DNA from: Confluentibacter citreus
Lineage (GTDB): Bacteria; Bacteroidota; Bacteroidia; Flavobacteriales; Flavobacteriaceae
Assembly: GCF_002807055.1 (NCBI RefSeq)
Contig: NZ_NIXN01000001.1
Coordinates: 992,001 to 1,056,000 of the forward strand
DNA length: 64,000 nucleotides
Direction of reading: 5' to 3'
Position numbers and translations under genes: made by a program. The notes under the pieces were generated by a model, which saw nothing but the letters and a program-made list of their open reading frames with translations, made no database searches and had not been told where the DNA came from. Of this stretch, positions 1 through 8,511 are shown piece after piece (within the stretch, counting starts at the first letter, position 1; each line of letters starts with the position of its first letter).

Positions 1-1
1 T

Positions 2-778
2 AGAATAGGGGATACACCATCTGCTATTGGAGGTATTTTGTACACAGATAAAAACGGATACCATTCACAAACCGGAGCCTATGTAACATATGCGCATCAT
101 CTGATGTTTTCCAGGAATGAAGTAGATTTAAATCAGTTGTCATTCGGTTTAAGTGTTGGTTTTATTCAATACAAATTAGATGAAACATCATTTCCTCAAG
201 ATGGTTTCGATCCTATAATTGATGGCGTTGTACAAAGTGAAACAAATCTTAACATGGATTTTGGTTTTTCGTATAATTATTTAGATTTCTATGCGCACGG
301 AACCGTTAAAAATCTATTGAAAAACTCAGGGATTAATAACGATATTGAGATCACCAGTAATTTAAGACGCTATTTACTATCTGCCGGATATGTTTTTGGA
401 AAGTATGGAAGCGATTGGACGTATGAACCATCTTTAATGTTTCAATATAAAGAAGGTACACAAGAATCTTCTATAGATATAAACGCCAAAGCTTATAAAA
501 CTACGCAATTTGGAAGTCTTTGGGGAGGTTTATCTTATCGTCAAAGTTTAGATGGCGCTCAATATTTAACAAATTCTGGAGCTATTGCTAGCCAAAAATT
601 GCAGAATATAACCCCTATTATTGGAGTGAATTACGATCAGTTTATGTTTGCTTACAATTATACATACCAAACCAATTCGGTAGTGTTCACAAATGGCGGC
701 TTTCATCAAATAACCCTTGGGTATAACTTTAATTGTAAAAAGGTGCGATACGATTGTAATTGTCCTGCAGTGAATTAA
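2..778 (+). CDS. PorP/SprF family type IX secretion membrane protein, 5' end cut off
   Basis: The reading frame is open to the left edge, so the true start lies outside the window. About 258 C-terminal residues are visible. The sequence alternates aromatic and polar residues as in an outer-membrane beta-barrel, and early in the visible part is a GGILYTDKNG segment like that of PorP/SprF proteins. These proteins work with the type IX secretion and gliding machinery of Bacteroidota; whether this paralogue serves secretion itself or a neighbouring adhesin cannot be told here. It ends in a cysteine-rich CKKVRYDCNC tail. The gene converges on the next gene with only 4 nt between stops. The family call is fairly secure; the specific role is inference. 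Confidence 0.75.
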   Translation, partial: RIGDTPSAIGGILYTDKNGYHSQTGAYVTYAHHLMFSRNEVDLNQLSFGLSVGFIQYKLDETSFPQDGFDPIIDGVVQSETNLNMDFGFSYNYLDFYAHGTVKNLLKNSGINNDIEITSNLRRYLLSAGYVFGKYGSDWTYEPSLMFQYKEGTQESSIDINAKAYKTTQFGSLWGGLSYRQSLDGAQYLTNSGAIASQKLQNITPIIGVNYDQFMFAYNYTYQTNSVVFTNGGFHQITLGYNFNCKKVRYDCNCPAVN

Positions 779-782
779 AAGT

Positions 783-1211
783 CTAATAGGAGGTATCTAC
801 AATAATTTTCCAGTCATTATCAATTTTCCTAAAAAGAAGCATAAAAAAGCCATCAGCATTTCCCACGTTTCGCTTTAAATGGTATTCCCCCAAAACGTAA
901 TAATTATTGTCACTAATTTTAGAAATGTCATTGATTTTATAACTTAAAGTCCCAGTGTGATCTATATCTGGATAGCTTCTTCTATACCGCTCATAAGTAT
1001 TGTTCCAGCCATATATAATACCATTTGCTCCATAAAACTTAAGGGAATCATTTTTCCAATAGCCTTCCATATAGCCTTCTATATCATCTTTAGACCAAGC
1101 CAATCTTTGGTCTTTAAGAACAGCAAGTATGTCCTTTTTATCTTTCTCTTCCGTTTGGGCAGTAATACTGTAACATGATAAAATAAATAATACTAGTAAA
1201 ATTTTTTTCAT
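783..1211 (-). CDS. secreted NTF2-like / SnoaL-like protein
   Basis: This is a 142-residue protein with a cleavable signal peptide at residues 1-18 (MKKILLVLFILSCYSITAQ), so it is likely exported. The remainder matches the small cone-shaped NTF2/DUF4440 fold: an N-terminal helix with LAWSKDDIEGYMEGYW, then a strand series ending in FRKIDNDWKIIVDTSY. Proteins of this fold bind small molecules or act as isomerases or polyketide-type cyclases, but no catalytic assignment can be read from the sequence. It is a single gene, convergent with the PorP/SprF gene. The function is unknown. Confidence 0.7.
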   Translation of the reverse strand: MKKILLVLFILSCYSITAQTEEKDKKDILAVLKDQRLAWSKDDIEGYMEGYWKNDSLKFYGANGIIYGWNNTYERYRRSYPDIDHTGTLSYKINDISKISDNNYYVLGEYHLKRNVGNADGFFMLLFRKIDNDWKIIVDTSY

Positions 1212-1308
1212 ACCTAACTTTAATTTATGATAGTAAAAATAGCAAAATCAAACTTTTAAAGTGGTTGTACATCGATTTATTTGACCGGTTTAATTTTTTC
1301 AACTAAAG

Positions 1309-1316
1309 TAGTTTTG
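1309..1316 (+). promoter_or_regulatory. candidate -7 promoter element for the STAS gene
   Basis: TAGTTTTG fits the Bacteroidota -7 consensus TAnnTTTG and lies about 100 nt before the STAS start. A TTG at 1281-1283 is somewhat far for the -33 element, so support is weak. Confidence 0.3.
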
Positions 1317-1414
1317 GCTTCATCGATTAAATAGTTTTAAGTTTATTTTTAAATATACATTTATATGAAAATCAATTAATTAATAGTCCCGAGTTTATTG
1401 TTTAACCTAAAAAA

Positions 1415-1699
1415 ATGTATATGGATTTAAAAATTACTAACTACAACAATTTCTATAGTTTGAAAGGAATTTTAAACAGAAATAATATTCACATATTTCA
1501 AAATGAATTTAAGTACATCTTTGACAAAGCAAATGACATTATAATAAATATTGAAGGTGTCGAATTTATTGATCGACATGGCGTAAATGCTTTTGTGAAA
1601 TTGCACAACGACTCGATTTTAAAAAATAAAAAACTGGCCATAATAGGTTTGGGTTGTAAAGATTTATACGATCATTTTAAATCGGAAACAGCCGCTTAG
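1415..1699 (+). CDS. STAS-domain protein, anti-anti-sigma-like
   Basis: This 94-residue protein has the size and strand-helix pattern of a free-standing STAS domain. The segment IIINIEGVEFIDRHGVNAFVK (about residues 46-66) corresponds to the STAS strand and loop that normally carries a phosphorylatable serine after the aspartate (D-S/T-x-G). Here the position reads DRHG, so the usual Ser/Thr is replaced, and switching by phosphorylation is doubtful. No SpoIIAB-like kinase or PP2C phosphatase is adjacent. The stop codon abuts that of the convergent DUF4407 gene. A second ATG at 1421 is an alternative start. The fold call is moderate; the partner is unknown. Confidence 0.6.
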   Translation: MYMDLKITNYNNFYSLKGILNRNNIHIFQNEFKYIFDKANDIIINIEGVEFIDRHGVNAFVKLHNDSILKNKKLAIIGLGCKDLYDHFKSETAA

Positions 1700-2800
1700 T
1701 TACAAAACATTTTTTTGTTGTTTGAAGAACGCATCGGCTTGAAGCTGCATAAGTTCCCTAGCTTTTTTACGCTTGTAAGTATATAATTCGTCTTCGTTTT
1801 CTATATCGGAGTAAATACGGTCGTTGATAGCGAAATCGGTTTTAAGCATCGCTTCTCTTTGGTTTTTGTTTTGAAGCACATTTGATTTAATGGCAGTTTC
1901 TTGGTCTTCCAATTTAAAATCGTAAGCACTTTTAGGCGATAAAAGTTTTGCGAAAATAGGAGACGTCTCAATGGCTAAAAACAATAGAAATATAAAGAAT
2001 GATGGCAACCAAGGCAATTCTCCAAGTGCGTTTACACGAGCCATTAAACCATCAAAATTATTGATGATGGGTTGTGTGTTTTGTACTTCGGTGTCATAAG
2101 TGTTTTTTAAATCAGCTTTTTGAGCTTCAAAAGCTTCCATTTTTAATTTATTATCTGCTTTTAATTGCTGTAATTCTGCTAATAAGGCATCATGTTTGTC
2201 TCTTTTTTCTTGATAAACAGGTCCTTTGCCCAATCTTTTGGTACCTGCGGTTCCTTCGGCTTCGGTAATATAGGTGTTGTACAAGGCGTTCACTTCCGCT
2301 TCTTTCGTGGCAATCTCTTGTTGAAGGGATTTAATAGTGTTGTCTAAACCCGAAATGGTTGGCGTGAATTGTTCGGCAATTTGGTTTTTATTGGCGAGTG
2401 TTAAATCGTTTTTTTGTTCTAATAAAACCTGGTTGATTTCCTTTTCAAAAATTTTAAGTTCCAAAGGTTTTGAAATCACCACAGCAATAATCACAGCCAA
2501 TATAATTCGAGGTGTGGCTTGAATGAATTCGTCCATAAAGTTCCCCGTTTTTTTAATGGTAGACACAATAAATCGGTCTAAATTAAAAATGAGAAATCCC
2601 CAAATAAGTCCGAAAAACACAGAAGAATACAGATTATCAAAAACCGTGTAAAGCGCATAACTAGCAGCTATAAAAGCCATAACGGCCGTGAAGAACACGG
2701 TTGCGCCAATGCCGGCATATTTATTTTGTTCGCCTTTAGAACAGCTTTCTAAAATATCGGTATCTGCCCCCGAGCAAATAATGAAGAATTGCTTTAACAT
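1700..2800 (-). CDS. DUF4407 domain membrane protein with coiled coil
   Basis: This 366-residue protein matches the DUF4407 family seen in many Bacteroidota. Two closely spaced hydrophobic segments lie near the N-terminus (about residues 28-52 and 58-77), a third at about 95-110, and a last one at about 257-275. Between the third and fourth is a long charged, Lys/Glu/Gln-rich stretch (about 115-245) with heptad-like spacing that suggests a periplasmic or cytoplasmic coiled coil. No catalytic motif is visible. It is transcribed toward the STAS gene and appears to be a single-gene unit, because a hairpin terminator separates it from the BlaI/M56 operon upstream. The molecular role of the family is unknown. 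Confidence 0.75.
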   Translation of the reverse strand: MLKQFFIICSGADTDILESCSKGEQNKYAGIGATVFFTAVMAFIAASYALYTVFDNLYSSVFFGLIWGFLIFNLDRFIVSTIKKTGNFMDEFIQATPRIILAVIIAVVISKPLELKIFEKEINQVLLEQKNDLTLANKNQIAEQFTPTISGLDNTIKSLQQEIATKEAEVNALYNTYITEAEGTAGTKRLGKGPVYQEKRDKHDALLAELQQLKADNKLKMEAFEAQKADLKNTYDTEVQNTQPIINNFDGLMARVNALGELPWLPSFFIFLLFLAIETSPIFAKLLSPKSAYDFKLEDQETAIKSNVLQNKNQREAMLKTDFAINDRIYSDIENEDELYTYKRKKARELMQLQADAFFKQQKNVL

Positions 2801-2870
2801 AACGTTTGTGATTTGATTGATTGGTTATTAGAACGTTATCTTAATGATTTTGTTACATAGATTGATAAAA

Positions 2871-2905
2871 AAAACAGCCAAGTTTAAATTTGGCTGTTTT
2901 TAATT
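2871..2905 (-). terminator. terminator of the BlaI/M56 operon
   Basis: Inverted repeat AAAACAGCCAA (2871-2881) and TTGGCTGTTTT (2890-2900) with an 8-nt loop. On the minus strand the hairpin is followed by a T-run, as expected downstream of the M56 gene. Confidence 0.8.
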
Positions 2906-2919
2906 GTTATATGTTTTGT

Positions 2920-5415
2920 TTATTTTTTTGCTGGAGGTGGTGGAGGTGGTGTTGTCATTACGTTTTCTTTTTCTGCAAGTTTTGTATATGTATTATATAA
3001 TTCCATAACCTCTTTGTATTGTATTTTTAAATCATCAAGATTTCCTTTTTTTTCTTTAAGATAAACCTGCATCGCAGCGCCATAAGCATTTCCTTCATCC
3101 CAATATTTTTTCTTAGCCTCTAATAATTCTTTTGAAGGATTTTGAGACAAACCTGATACTGGTGGAGGTGGAGGTGGTGGAGGAAGTAATTTTTTATCTT
3201 CTTCGGTCAATTCACTATATTTTTTATACTCTATTTTTCCATCTCTCATTAGTTCAGCATATGGTAAAATAGGATGTTCAGGTCTTGAAACAAGTTGTTT
3301 ATTGTTACTTGACATCTTAATATACATACCATTTAAATTAAAATATAAGGTTTTCATTTTATCTTGTTCTGTTTTTGTTTTGTAAACATAATGAGGAGGT
3401 GTTTTTTTAAGTACTTCTAATTCATTGTATTTTTTCTTATATTCTTCTACAATGTCTTGATTGTCCTTTTGTCGGTTTTTTGACCCATACTCTTTTTTTA
3501 CAAGTTTTCCGTTTACTAAATTGTACTGTTTTGGGTCTGGTGGAGGCGGTAACATTACATAAGCTTTTTGCTTTTCACTATCAGATAATTTAGAATAAGT
3601 TACAACCATGGTATTGTATAAAATATTGAACTCTTTTTGTTCAGATTCTGATAATTCTAAATAATTATTAGGATATCCTATCTCACTGTTTTTTGCAAAT
3701 CCAATCAAATTAGTTCTTTGGGCATTATAAATTTCTAAATTTTTTGAACTTGATTGTATGTTAAGGAATTCGTTGCTTTGAGTCATTTCAACATCTTCAT
3801 TAATTCTCGTAATAATTCTTACTTTAGGTTTCAAGCCATCATTTAAGCATAATTTATTGTATTCTTCATAAAGATTTTCAATAAGTTGAAATTGCTTTTT
3901 GTCTCTATTAGTTTGTTCTTTACTGTAATATCCTGCGGGTCTATTTAAAATACGATTTTTGTATTTTTCTGCTTCATCAATGTAATTTAAATAAGCTTTT
4001 TCGTGCTTATCTTGACTATTATCAGAAATTGCTTTTTGTGGGGTTTTAGAATTTTCTGCTTCTAATTCTTTTTTAATTTGGTCTAAAGCAGAATTATCTT
4101 TTTTTGAATTAGTAAATGTAGTTTCAAATCCTTTTTGAGTATATAAATGATTTTGATAAGGCTGCGGGAATTTGTCGCTTCTCGCATTATTGTAAACAAA
4201 GCTCGATGTGAAATACATAATATCAGAAGCTTTGTAATTATTCAGTTCTAAATTTTTCACATGGGTTACGTCAATCCAAATCGCGAATTTGTTGGGGTCT
4301 TTCCAAGAATTGAATTCTGCTTCAGTAGGCGTTTTTGGTTTTACATTTGAGAAATCGGAAACGATATCTTTCGGGTATTTTTTTACTGAATTACGTTGCT
4401 CCTCAGTCATTAAATCATAAATGGCTACCGCTCTTAAATATTTAGGATAAATTATCCTGTTTGAACTTTCAAAGTCATTGATGAAGTCTCGATACTCTTT
4501 CATCATGGTTTCTGTTACACCATTGGCTAATGTGTTTTGTTGAACAACAAATGGTTTTTCAACAATCTGCTTTTCACTAAAACTGTAAATCAATAGAGCT
4601 AGTAAGGGCAATAAAATTAAACTACGAAGCCAAAAGGCTTGTTTGGATGTTTGTGTGTTCATAACTGTAAATCGTTTTTTGATGGATGAATAATTGATGG
4701 CGTTTGCCAATAGTGGTTCTGAGGCAATTGATGAGAATGCCAATAATAAACTTTGATATTTTAAAGGTTCGGCGCCTTTACTTAAAACGGCCTGATCGGC
4801 CAAAAACTCGTGATTTAATTTAATGCTATGTTTGAAAAAGTAGATGATGGGATTGAACCAAAATAGTATTTGTAATATTTCTATAAACAACACATCTAAA
4901 CTGTGTTTTTGTTTGGCATGAGTTTCTTCGTGAAGCAATACTTCTTTAGGAATTTGATGCGTTTCAAACTTGTGTTTATTTAAAAATATGTAATTTAAAA
5001 AAGTATGCGGAATGACTAAATCTTGCAGCAACACATTAATGAAACTTTGGTTTTTAAACTTTGGGTTTCGTTTTATTCTATAAATGATTCCAGATAAATT
5101 TTTTAAGAATTTAAAACTAAAAAGCAAAACACCAAAACCATATATACTCCATAAAATAATGGGCATATAGTTTATAGGTTCGGCTTCTATTACAGTATGG
5201 GTTATGGATGATTCAGGAAAAAATAAAGGCACTTCTTGTGGAATAACTTCTATATATTCTGTAAAAGTTATTAACGGAATAACGAATGCTAAAACTGCCG
5301 AAACCAATAAATAGAAACGTTTGAAAACATGAAAGCTTTCTTTTTCCAATACCAGCTTATAAAAGCCATAAAAGATTGCTAAACAGATACCCGATTTTAA
5401 AATATAGAATTCCAT
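2920..5415 (-). CDS. M56 family (BlaR1/MecR1-like) membrane metallopeptidase with proline-rich C-terminal repeats
   Basis: This 831-residue sensor peptidase has predicted membrane segments at about residues 5-22, 35-52, 84-102, 175-197 and 262-280. The zinc site HEETH is at 162-166, with the third-ligand motif NHEFLAD near 202. In the family, such peptidases sense an envelope signal and inactivate the partner BlaI repressor, encoded 2 nt upstream here. Unlike BlaR1 there is no penicillin-binding domain. Residues after about 290 form a long hydrophilic, presumably periplasmic region with recurring motifs of the type LYN-x-Y-x-KLS followed by proline tracts (for example PPPPPPPP near 757 and PPPPPP at the end). 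The signal sensed is unknown. The assignment to M56 is secure. Confidence 0.9.
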   Translation of the reverse strand: MEFYILKSGICLAIFYGFYKLVLEKESFHVFKRFYLLVSAVLAFVIPLITFTEYIEVIPQEVPLFFPESSITHTVIEAEPINYMPIILWSIYGFGVLLFSFKFLKNLSGIIYRIKRNPKFKNQSFINVLLQDLVIPHTFLNYIFLNKHKFETHQIPKEVLLHEETHAKQKHSLDVLFIEILQILFWFNPIIYFFKHSIKLNHEFLADQAVLSKGAEPLKYQSLLLAFSSIASEPLLANAINYSSIKKRFTVMNTQTSKQAFWLRSLILLPLLALLIYSFSEKQIVEKPFVVQQNTLANGVTETMMKEYRDFINDFESSNRIIYPKYLRAVAIYDLMTEEQRNSVKKYPKDIVSDFSNVKPKTPTEAEFNSWKDPNKFAIWIDVTHVKNLELNNYKASDIMYFTSSFVYNNARSDKFPQPYQNHLYTQKGFETTFTNSKKDNSALDQIKKELEAENSKTPQKAISDNSQDKHEKAYLNYIDEAEKYKNRILNRPAGYYSKEQTNRDKKQFQLIENLYEEYNKLCLNDGLKPKVRIITRINEDVEMTQSNEFLNIQSSSKNLEIYNAQRTNLIGFAKNSEIGYPNNYLELSESEQKEFNILYNTMVVTYSKLSDSEKQKAYVMLPPPPDPKQYNLVNGKLVKKEYGSKNRQKDNQDIVEEYKKKYNELEVLKKTPPHYVYKTKTEQDKMKTLYFNLNGMYIKMSSNNKQLVSRPEHPILPYAELMRDGKIEYKKYSELTEEDKKLLPPPPPPPPVSGLSQNPSKELLEAKKKYWDEGNAYGAAMQVYLKEKKGNLDDLKIQYKEVMELYNTYTKLAEKENVMTTPPPPPPAKK

Positions 5416-5417
5416 AT

Positions 5418-5783
5418 CTATTTGTTTTTGAGTTCTTTATCTATAAGCGTTTTTAAATCTTCCAATTCTTCTTTGGTTAAATTGGTTTCTTTGGTAAAAA
5501 ACGAGGCGAATTGAGAGGCGCTATCGTTAAAAAAGGTCTTTATAAGGCCGTTTACATGTTTAGAGAAATAATCTTTCTTTTTAACCAACGGATAATATTC
5601 CCTAGAGTTTCCATATAGATTGTAATCAATAAACCCTTTGTCGGTCATGCGTTTTAAAAGCGTTGCCACGGTGGTGCTTGCAGGTTTGGGTTCTGGATAA
5701 GCCTCAAGCAAGTCTTTCATAAACGCTTTTTCTAGCTTCCAGAGGTAATTCATTAATTCTTCTTCGGTTTTTGATAATTGCAT
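5418..5783 (-). CDS. BlaI/MecI/CopY family transcriptional repressor
   Basis: This 121-residue protein begins MQLSKTEEELMNYLWKLEKAF and contains a winged helix-turn-helix at about residues 5-70, including the segment KPASTTVATLLKRMTDKGF typical of penicillinase repressors. The C-terminal third is the helical dimerisation region with the usual acidic and lysine-rich end. Family members bind TACA/TGTA palindromes as dimers and are cleaved when the cognate M56 peptidase is activated. The peptidase gene follows 2 nt downstream, so the pair is almost certainly co-transcribed. Inverted repeats just upstream are candidate autoregulatory operators. Confidence 0.9.
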   Translation of the reverse strand: MQLSKTEEELMNYLWKLEKAFMKDLLEAYPEPKPASTTVATLLKRMTDKGFIDYNLYGNSREYYPLVKKKDYFSKHVNGLIKTFFNDSASQFASFFTKETNLTKEELEDLKTLIDKELKNK

Positions 5784-5805
5784 TATTCTACAAAATTAGA
5801 TTATG

Positions 5806-5847
5806 TTCTACAAACATAGAATAAATATTTTAATTCTACAAGTGTAG
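5806..5847. promoter_or_regulatory. candidate BlaI operator pair
   Basis: Two inverted repeats lie 23-64 nt upstream of the repressor start: TTCTACAAACATAGAA (5806-5821, 5-bp outer arms) and CTACAAGTGTAG (5836-5847, perfect 5-bp arms round 2 nt). The second has the TACA-N2-TGTA core known for BlaI-type repressors. Autoregulation is inferred. Confidence 0.6.
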
Positions 5848-5883
5848 AGTAGAAATAATTTTGATTTTTAAAAAGAACTAAAT

Positions 5884-6002
5884 GTCAATTCGAGTGAATT
5901 TTACACATTTTTATGTGTGAAATTTGTATCGAGAATCGATTTAATGCTTTAATGAAACAGTTCTCGATACAATTCGCTTTTTGGCGAATCACTCGAACCG
6001 AC
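5884..6002. repeat. nested palindromic interspersed element
   Basis: This 119-nt intergenic element is built of nested inverted repeats. Outer arms TTCGAGTGA and TCACTCGAA (inside 5884-5897 and 5989-6002) enclose hairpin ACACAT/ATGTGT (5898-5923), the pair TTGTATCGAGAA / TTCTCGATACAA (5924-5935 and 5961-5972) and hairpin TTCGC/GCGAA (5973-5988). It lies between the EamA gene end and the BlaI promoter and resembles REP/BIME-like elements dispersed in flavobacterial genomes. Confidence 0.7.
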
Positions 6003-6024
6003 AGAGTTTGTTTAATTTTTTTTT

Positions 6025-6888
6025 TTAAGATTTATTTCGCGAACGAATACTCTCAATAACTACCGTTGCTAATATCAACGAACCACCAATAAATGTATTC
6101 AGGTTGGGGGTTTCGTTTAAAAAAATAAAGGCTAAGATAATTCCAAAAATGGGCGTAATACTGGTAATAATACTCGCTGTACTTACCGAGAAGTGTTTAA
6201 AGCTGCTTACAATCATAGTATGACCAATAGCCGTTGTTAACAATCCTAACATGACTAAAGAAGGAATTTGGTTTGTGATATTTGATATATCCATGAAAAA
6301 TAACGATGGAAGCAATAATACACTTAATATGGAAATTTGATAAAGCATAATACTAGAGCCAGAATAACGGCTGGTTAATTTTTTAGAAATAATATTTCTA
6401 ATGGAATATAAGAGTGCAGATAATACACCAAACAAAATAGCACCAATATGAGCATTTTCAAGATTAAATTCAGGAGCTAAAATATAGAGGCCAAGCAGTA
6501 CCATAAGACTCAAAACAATATACATAGGGTCGAATTTCACCTTAATAAAAAGAGGTTCAATTAAAGCGGTAATCATGGGGTAGGTGAATAACGAGAGCAT
6601 CCCAATAGCAACATTCGATAATTTAAGAGCGTAGAAATAGGTAATCCAATGGGCGCCAAAAAATAAGGCACTGACCAGGATGATTAAAAAATCACGTTTC
6701 GAATAAATTTTTAGATTAACTTTTTTAAAGTAACAAAAAGCATATAAAAACAAACCGCCCAAAATACACCGACACCAAATACTAACCGGCGGCGGTAAGT
6801 CTATAAATTTACCTAGAGGACCAGAAGTACTTCCGAAAAGCGTGGCAATTAAAAGGAAAATAAGGTTTTTGGTATGTTGGTTTTTCAT
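6025..6888 (-). CDS. EamA/DMT family transporter
   Basis: This 287-residue protein is almost entirely hydrophobic, with about ten membrane segments arranged as two repeats of five, the usual DMT (drug/metabolite transporter, EamA) layout. The N-terminal repeat opens with NLIFLLIATLFGSTSGPLGK and the second with GAILFGVLSALLYSIRNIIS near residue 150. Members export amino acids, metabolites or drugs across the inner membrane; the substrate cannot be read here. It lies 26 nt downstream of the M20 dipeptidase gene on the same strand and is probably co-transcribed, which makes a peptide-derived amino acid a possible substrate (inference). Confidence 0.85.
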   Translation of the reverse strand: MKNQHTKNLIFLLIATLFGSTSGPLGKFIDLPPPVSIWCRCILGGLFLYAFCYFKKVNLKIYSKRDFLIILVSALFFGAHWITYFYALKLSNVAIGMLSLFTYPMITALIEPLFIKVKFDPMYIVLSLMVLLGLYILAPEFNLENAHIGAILFGVLSALLYSIRNIISKKLTSRYSGSSIMLYQISILSVLLLPSLFFMDISNITNQIPSLVMLGLLTTAIGHTMIVSSFKHFSVSTASIITSITPIFGIILAFIFLNETPNLNTFIGGSLILATVVIESIRSRNKS

Positions 6889-6914
6889 CTATATGTTTAG
6901 CTACAAACCAAAAT

Positions 6915-8303
6915 TTATTTAGAAAGCGCTGTAAAATATTTATAAAACAATGGAATGGTTTCAATGCCTTTTAAATAATTAAAAATCCCGAAATGTTCGT
7001 TTGGTGAGTGTATGGCATCGCTATCCAGTCCAAAGCCCATTAAAATGGTTTTGCTTTTTAATTCTTGTTCAAAAAGTGATACAATAGGAATGCTACCGCC
7101 ACTGCGTTGTGGAATAGGCGTTTTACCAAAAGTATCTTGATATGCTTTGCTTGCCGCTTGATAGCCAATACTATCAATAGGCGTGACATAGCCTTGTCCG
7201 CCATGATGTGGTTTTACATTCACCTTCACGCCTTTTGGAGCAATGCTGGTGAAATGTTTGGTAAATAATTCGGTGATTTCTAGCCAATCTTGATGTGGTA
7301 CCAAGCGCATGGATATTTTGGCATACGCCTTACTGGCAATAACGGTTTTCGCACCTTCTCCTGTGTAACCGCCCCAAATACCATTCACATCTAAAGTAGG
7401 TCTGATAGAATTTCGTTCATTGGTAGTATAACCAGTTTCTCCATAAACGGCTTCAATATCCAAGGCTTTTTTATAGTTTTCTAAATTGAAAGGAGCTTTT
7501 GCCATGTCTGCACGCTCTTCTTTTGAAAGTTCTTCTACCTTATCATAAAACCCAGGAATAGTGATGTGATTATCCTCATCATGAAGCGAAGCAATCATTT
7601 TTGTTATAATGTTGATGGGATTTGCTACAGCACCACCGTATAAACCAGAATGTAAATCACGGTTTGGCCCTGTAACTTCTACTTCTACATAACTTAGTCC
7701 GCGTAAACCTGTAGTGATAGACGGAATGTCATTGGCAATCATGCCCGTATCGGAAATGAGAATCACATCGTTCTTTAATTTTTCTTGATTATTTTTAACA
7801 AAAATGGCCAAATTCGGACTTCCCACTTCTTCTTCACCTTCAATCATAAATTTCACATTGCAAGGTAATTGGTTGGTTTTTACCATGAATTCCAACGCCT
7901 TTACATGCATGTACATTTGACCTTTGTCATCACAGGAACCTCTACCAAAAATAGCACCATCGGGATGTAAATCGGTTTTCTTGATGATGGGTTCAAAAGG
8001 AGGCGAATCCCATAAATCTAATGGGTCTGCCGGTTGTACATCATAATGACCATAAACTAAAACAGTTGGTAAATTTTTATCAATAATTTTTTCACCATAT
8101 ACAATGGGATTGCCATCTGTTTTGCATAATTCAACCTTATCGCAACCTGCTTTTTCTAAACTTAACTTTACTGCTTCGGCAGTTTTTAATAAATCGCTTT
8201 TATAAGCAGTATCTGCACTTATCGATGGTATTTTTAAAAGGTCAAAAAGTTCATTGAAAAATCGGTCTTTGTGTTCGTTTATATAAGATTGAATTTGGTT
8301 CAT
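6915..8303 (-). CDS. M20 family dipeptidase
   Basis: This 462-residue protein is a dinuclear zinc peptidase of the M20 clan (CNDP/PepV-like dipeptidases). Metal-site motifs are YGHYDVQ (His86, Asp88), GRGSCDDKGQ (bridging Asp near 125) and EGEEEVGS (catalytic glutamate near 158). The central dimerisation domain spans roughly 195-350. The frame stays open upstream to about 8528 through the tRNA-Leu gene on the other strand. The start MNQIQSYINEHKD at 8303 is chosen because homologues start there and a minus-strand TACTTTTG promoter element lies 25-32 nt before it. It probably hydrolyses dipeptides in the cytosol. An EamA exporter gene follows. Confidence 0.9.
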   Translation of the reverse strand: MNQIQSYINEHKDRFFNELFDLLKIPSISADTAYKSDLLKTAEAVKLSLEKAGCDKVELCKTDGNPIVYGEKIIDKNLPTVLVYGHYDVQPADPLDLWDSPPFEPIIKKTDLHPDGAIFGRGSCDDKGQMYMHVKALEFMVKTNQLPCNVKFMIEGEEEVGSPNLAIFVKNNQEKLKNDVILISDTGMIANDIPSITTGLRGLSYVEVEVTGPNRDLHSGLYGGAVANPINIITKMIASLHDEDNHITIPGFYDKVEELSKEERADMAKAPFNLENYKKALDIEAVYGETGYTTNERNSIRPTLDVNGIWGGYTGEGAKTVIASKAYAKISMRLVPHQDWLEITELFTKHFTSIAPKGVKVNVKPHHGGQGYVTPIDSIGYQAASKAYQDTFGKTPIPQRSGGSIPIVSLFEQELKSKTILMGFGLDSDAIHSPNEHFGIFNYLKGIETIPLFYKYFTALSK

Positions 8304-8327
8304 AGCGTATTTAAAAAATGATTTTTT

Positions 8328-8335
8328 CAAAAGTA
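8328..8335 (-). promoter_or_regulatory. candidate -7 element for the M20 dipeptidase gene
   Basis: On the minus strand this reads TACTTTTG, an exact TAnnTTTG match 25-32 nt before the chosen ATG. No clear -33 TTG is seen. Confidence 0.45.
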
Positions 8336-8366
8336 TAAAAAAAGAATGTTTTTTAATCTTAGAAGT

Positions 8367-8395
8367 TTGCCATTTAAAAATCTTGACTATATTTG
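8367..8395 (+). promoter_or_regulatory. promoter of tRNA-Leu
   Basis: TTG at 8367-8369, an 18-nt spacer, then TATATTTG at 8388-8395 followed by C. This is the full Bacteroidota -33/-7 architecture, and the -7 element ends 26 nt before the tRNA. Confidence 0.8.
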
Positions 8396-8398
8396 CAT

Positions 8399-8414
8399 CC
8401 CGATAATTATCGGG
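8399..8414. repeat. perfect 16-bp palindrome in the tRNA-Leu leader
   Basis: CCCGATAATTATCGGG is a perfect palindrome lying between the promoter and the mature tRNA 5' end. A degenerate relative, CCTGATAACTATCGGG, occurs at 8639-8654 after the tRNA. Confidence 0.75.
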
Positions 8415-8421
8415 ACTACCT

Positions 8422-8503
8422 GCGGGCGTGGTGGAATTGGTAGACACGCTAGACTTAGGATCTAGTGCCGCGAGGTGTGGGAGTTCGAGTCTCCCCGCCC
8501 GTA
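8422..8503 (+). tRNA. tRNA-Leu (anticodon TAG)
   Basis: The acceptor stem pairs GCGGGCG (8422-8428) with CGCCCGT (8496-8502), followed by discriminator A at 8503. The anticodon arm is CTAGA-CTTAGGA-TCTAG, giving anticodon TAG. The T arm is GGGAG-TTCGAGT-CTCCC. A variable arm is present, as expected for a class II tRNA. CCA is not encoded. Confidence 0.95.
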
Positions 8504-8511
8504 CAAAACAG

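Noticed and set aside
5884-6002. CRISPR-like reading of the repeated arms.
   Set aside because: The arms are inverted and nested, not direct repeats with spacers; no cas genes are present.
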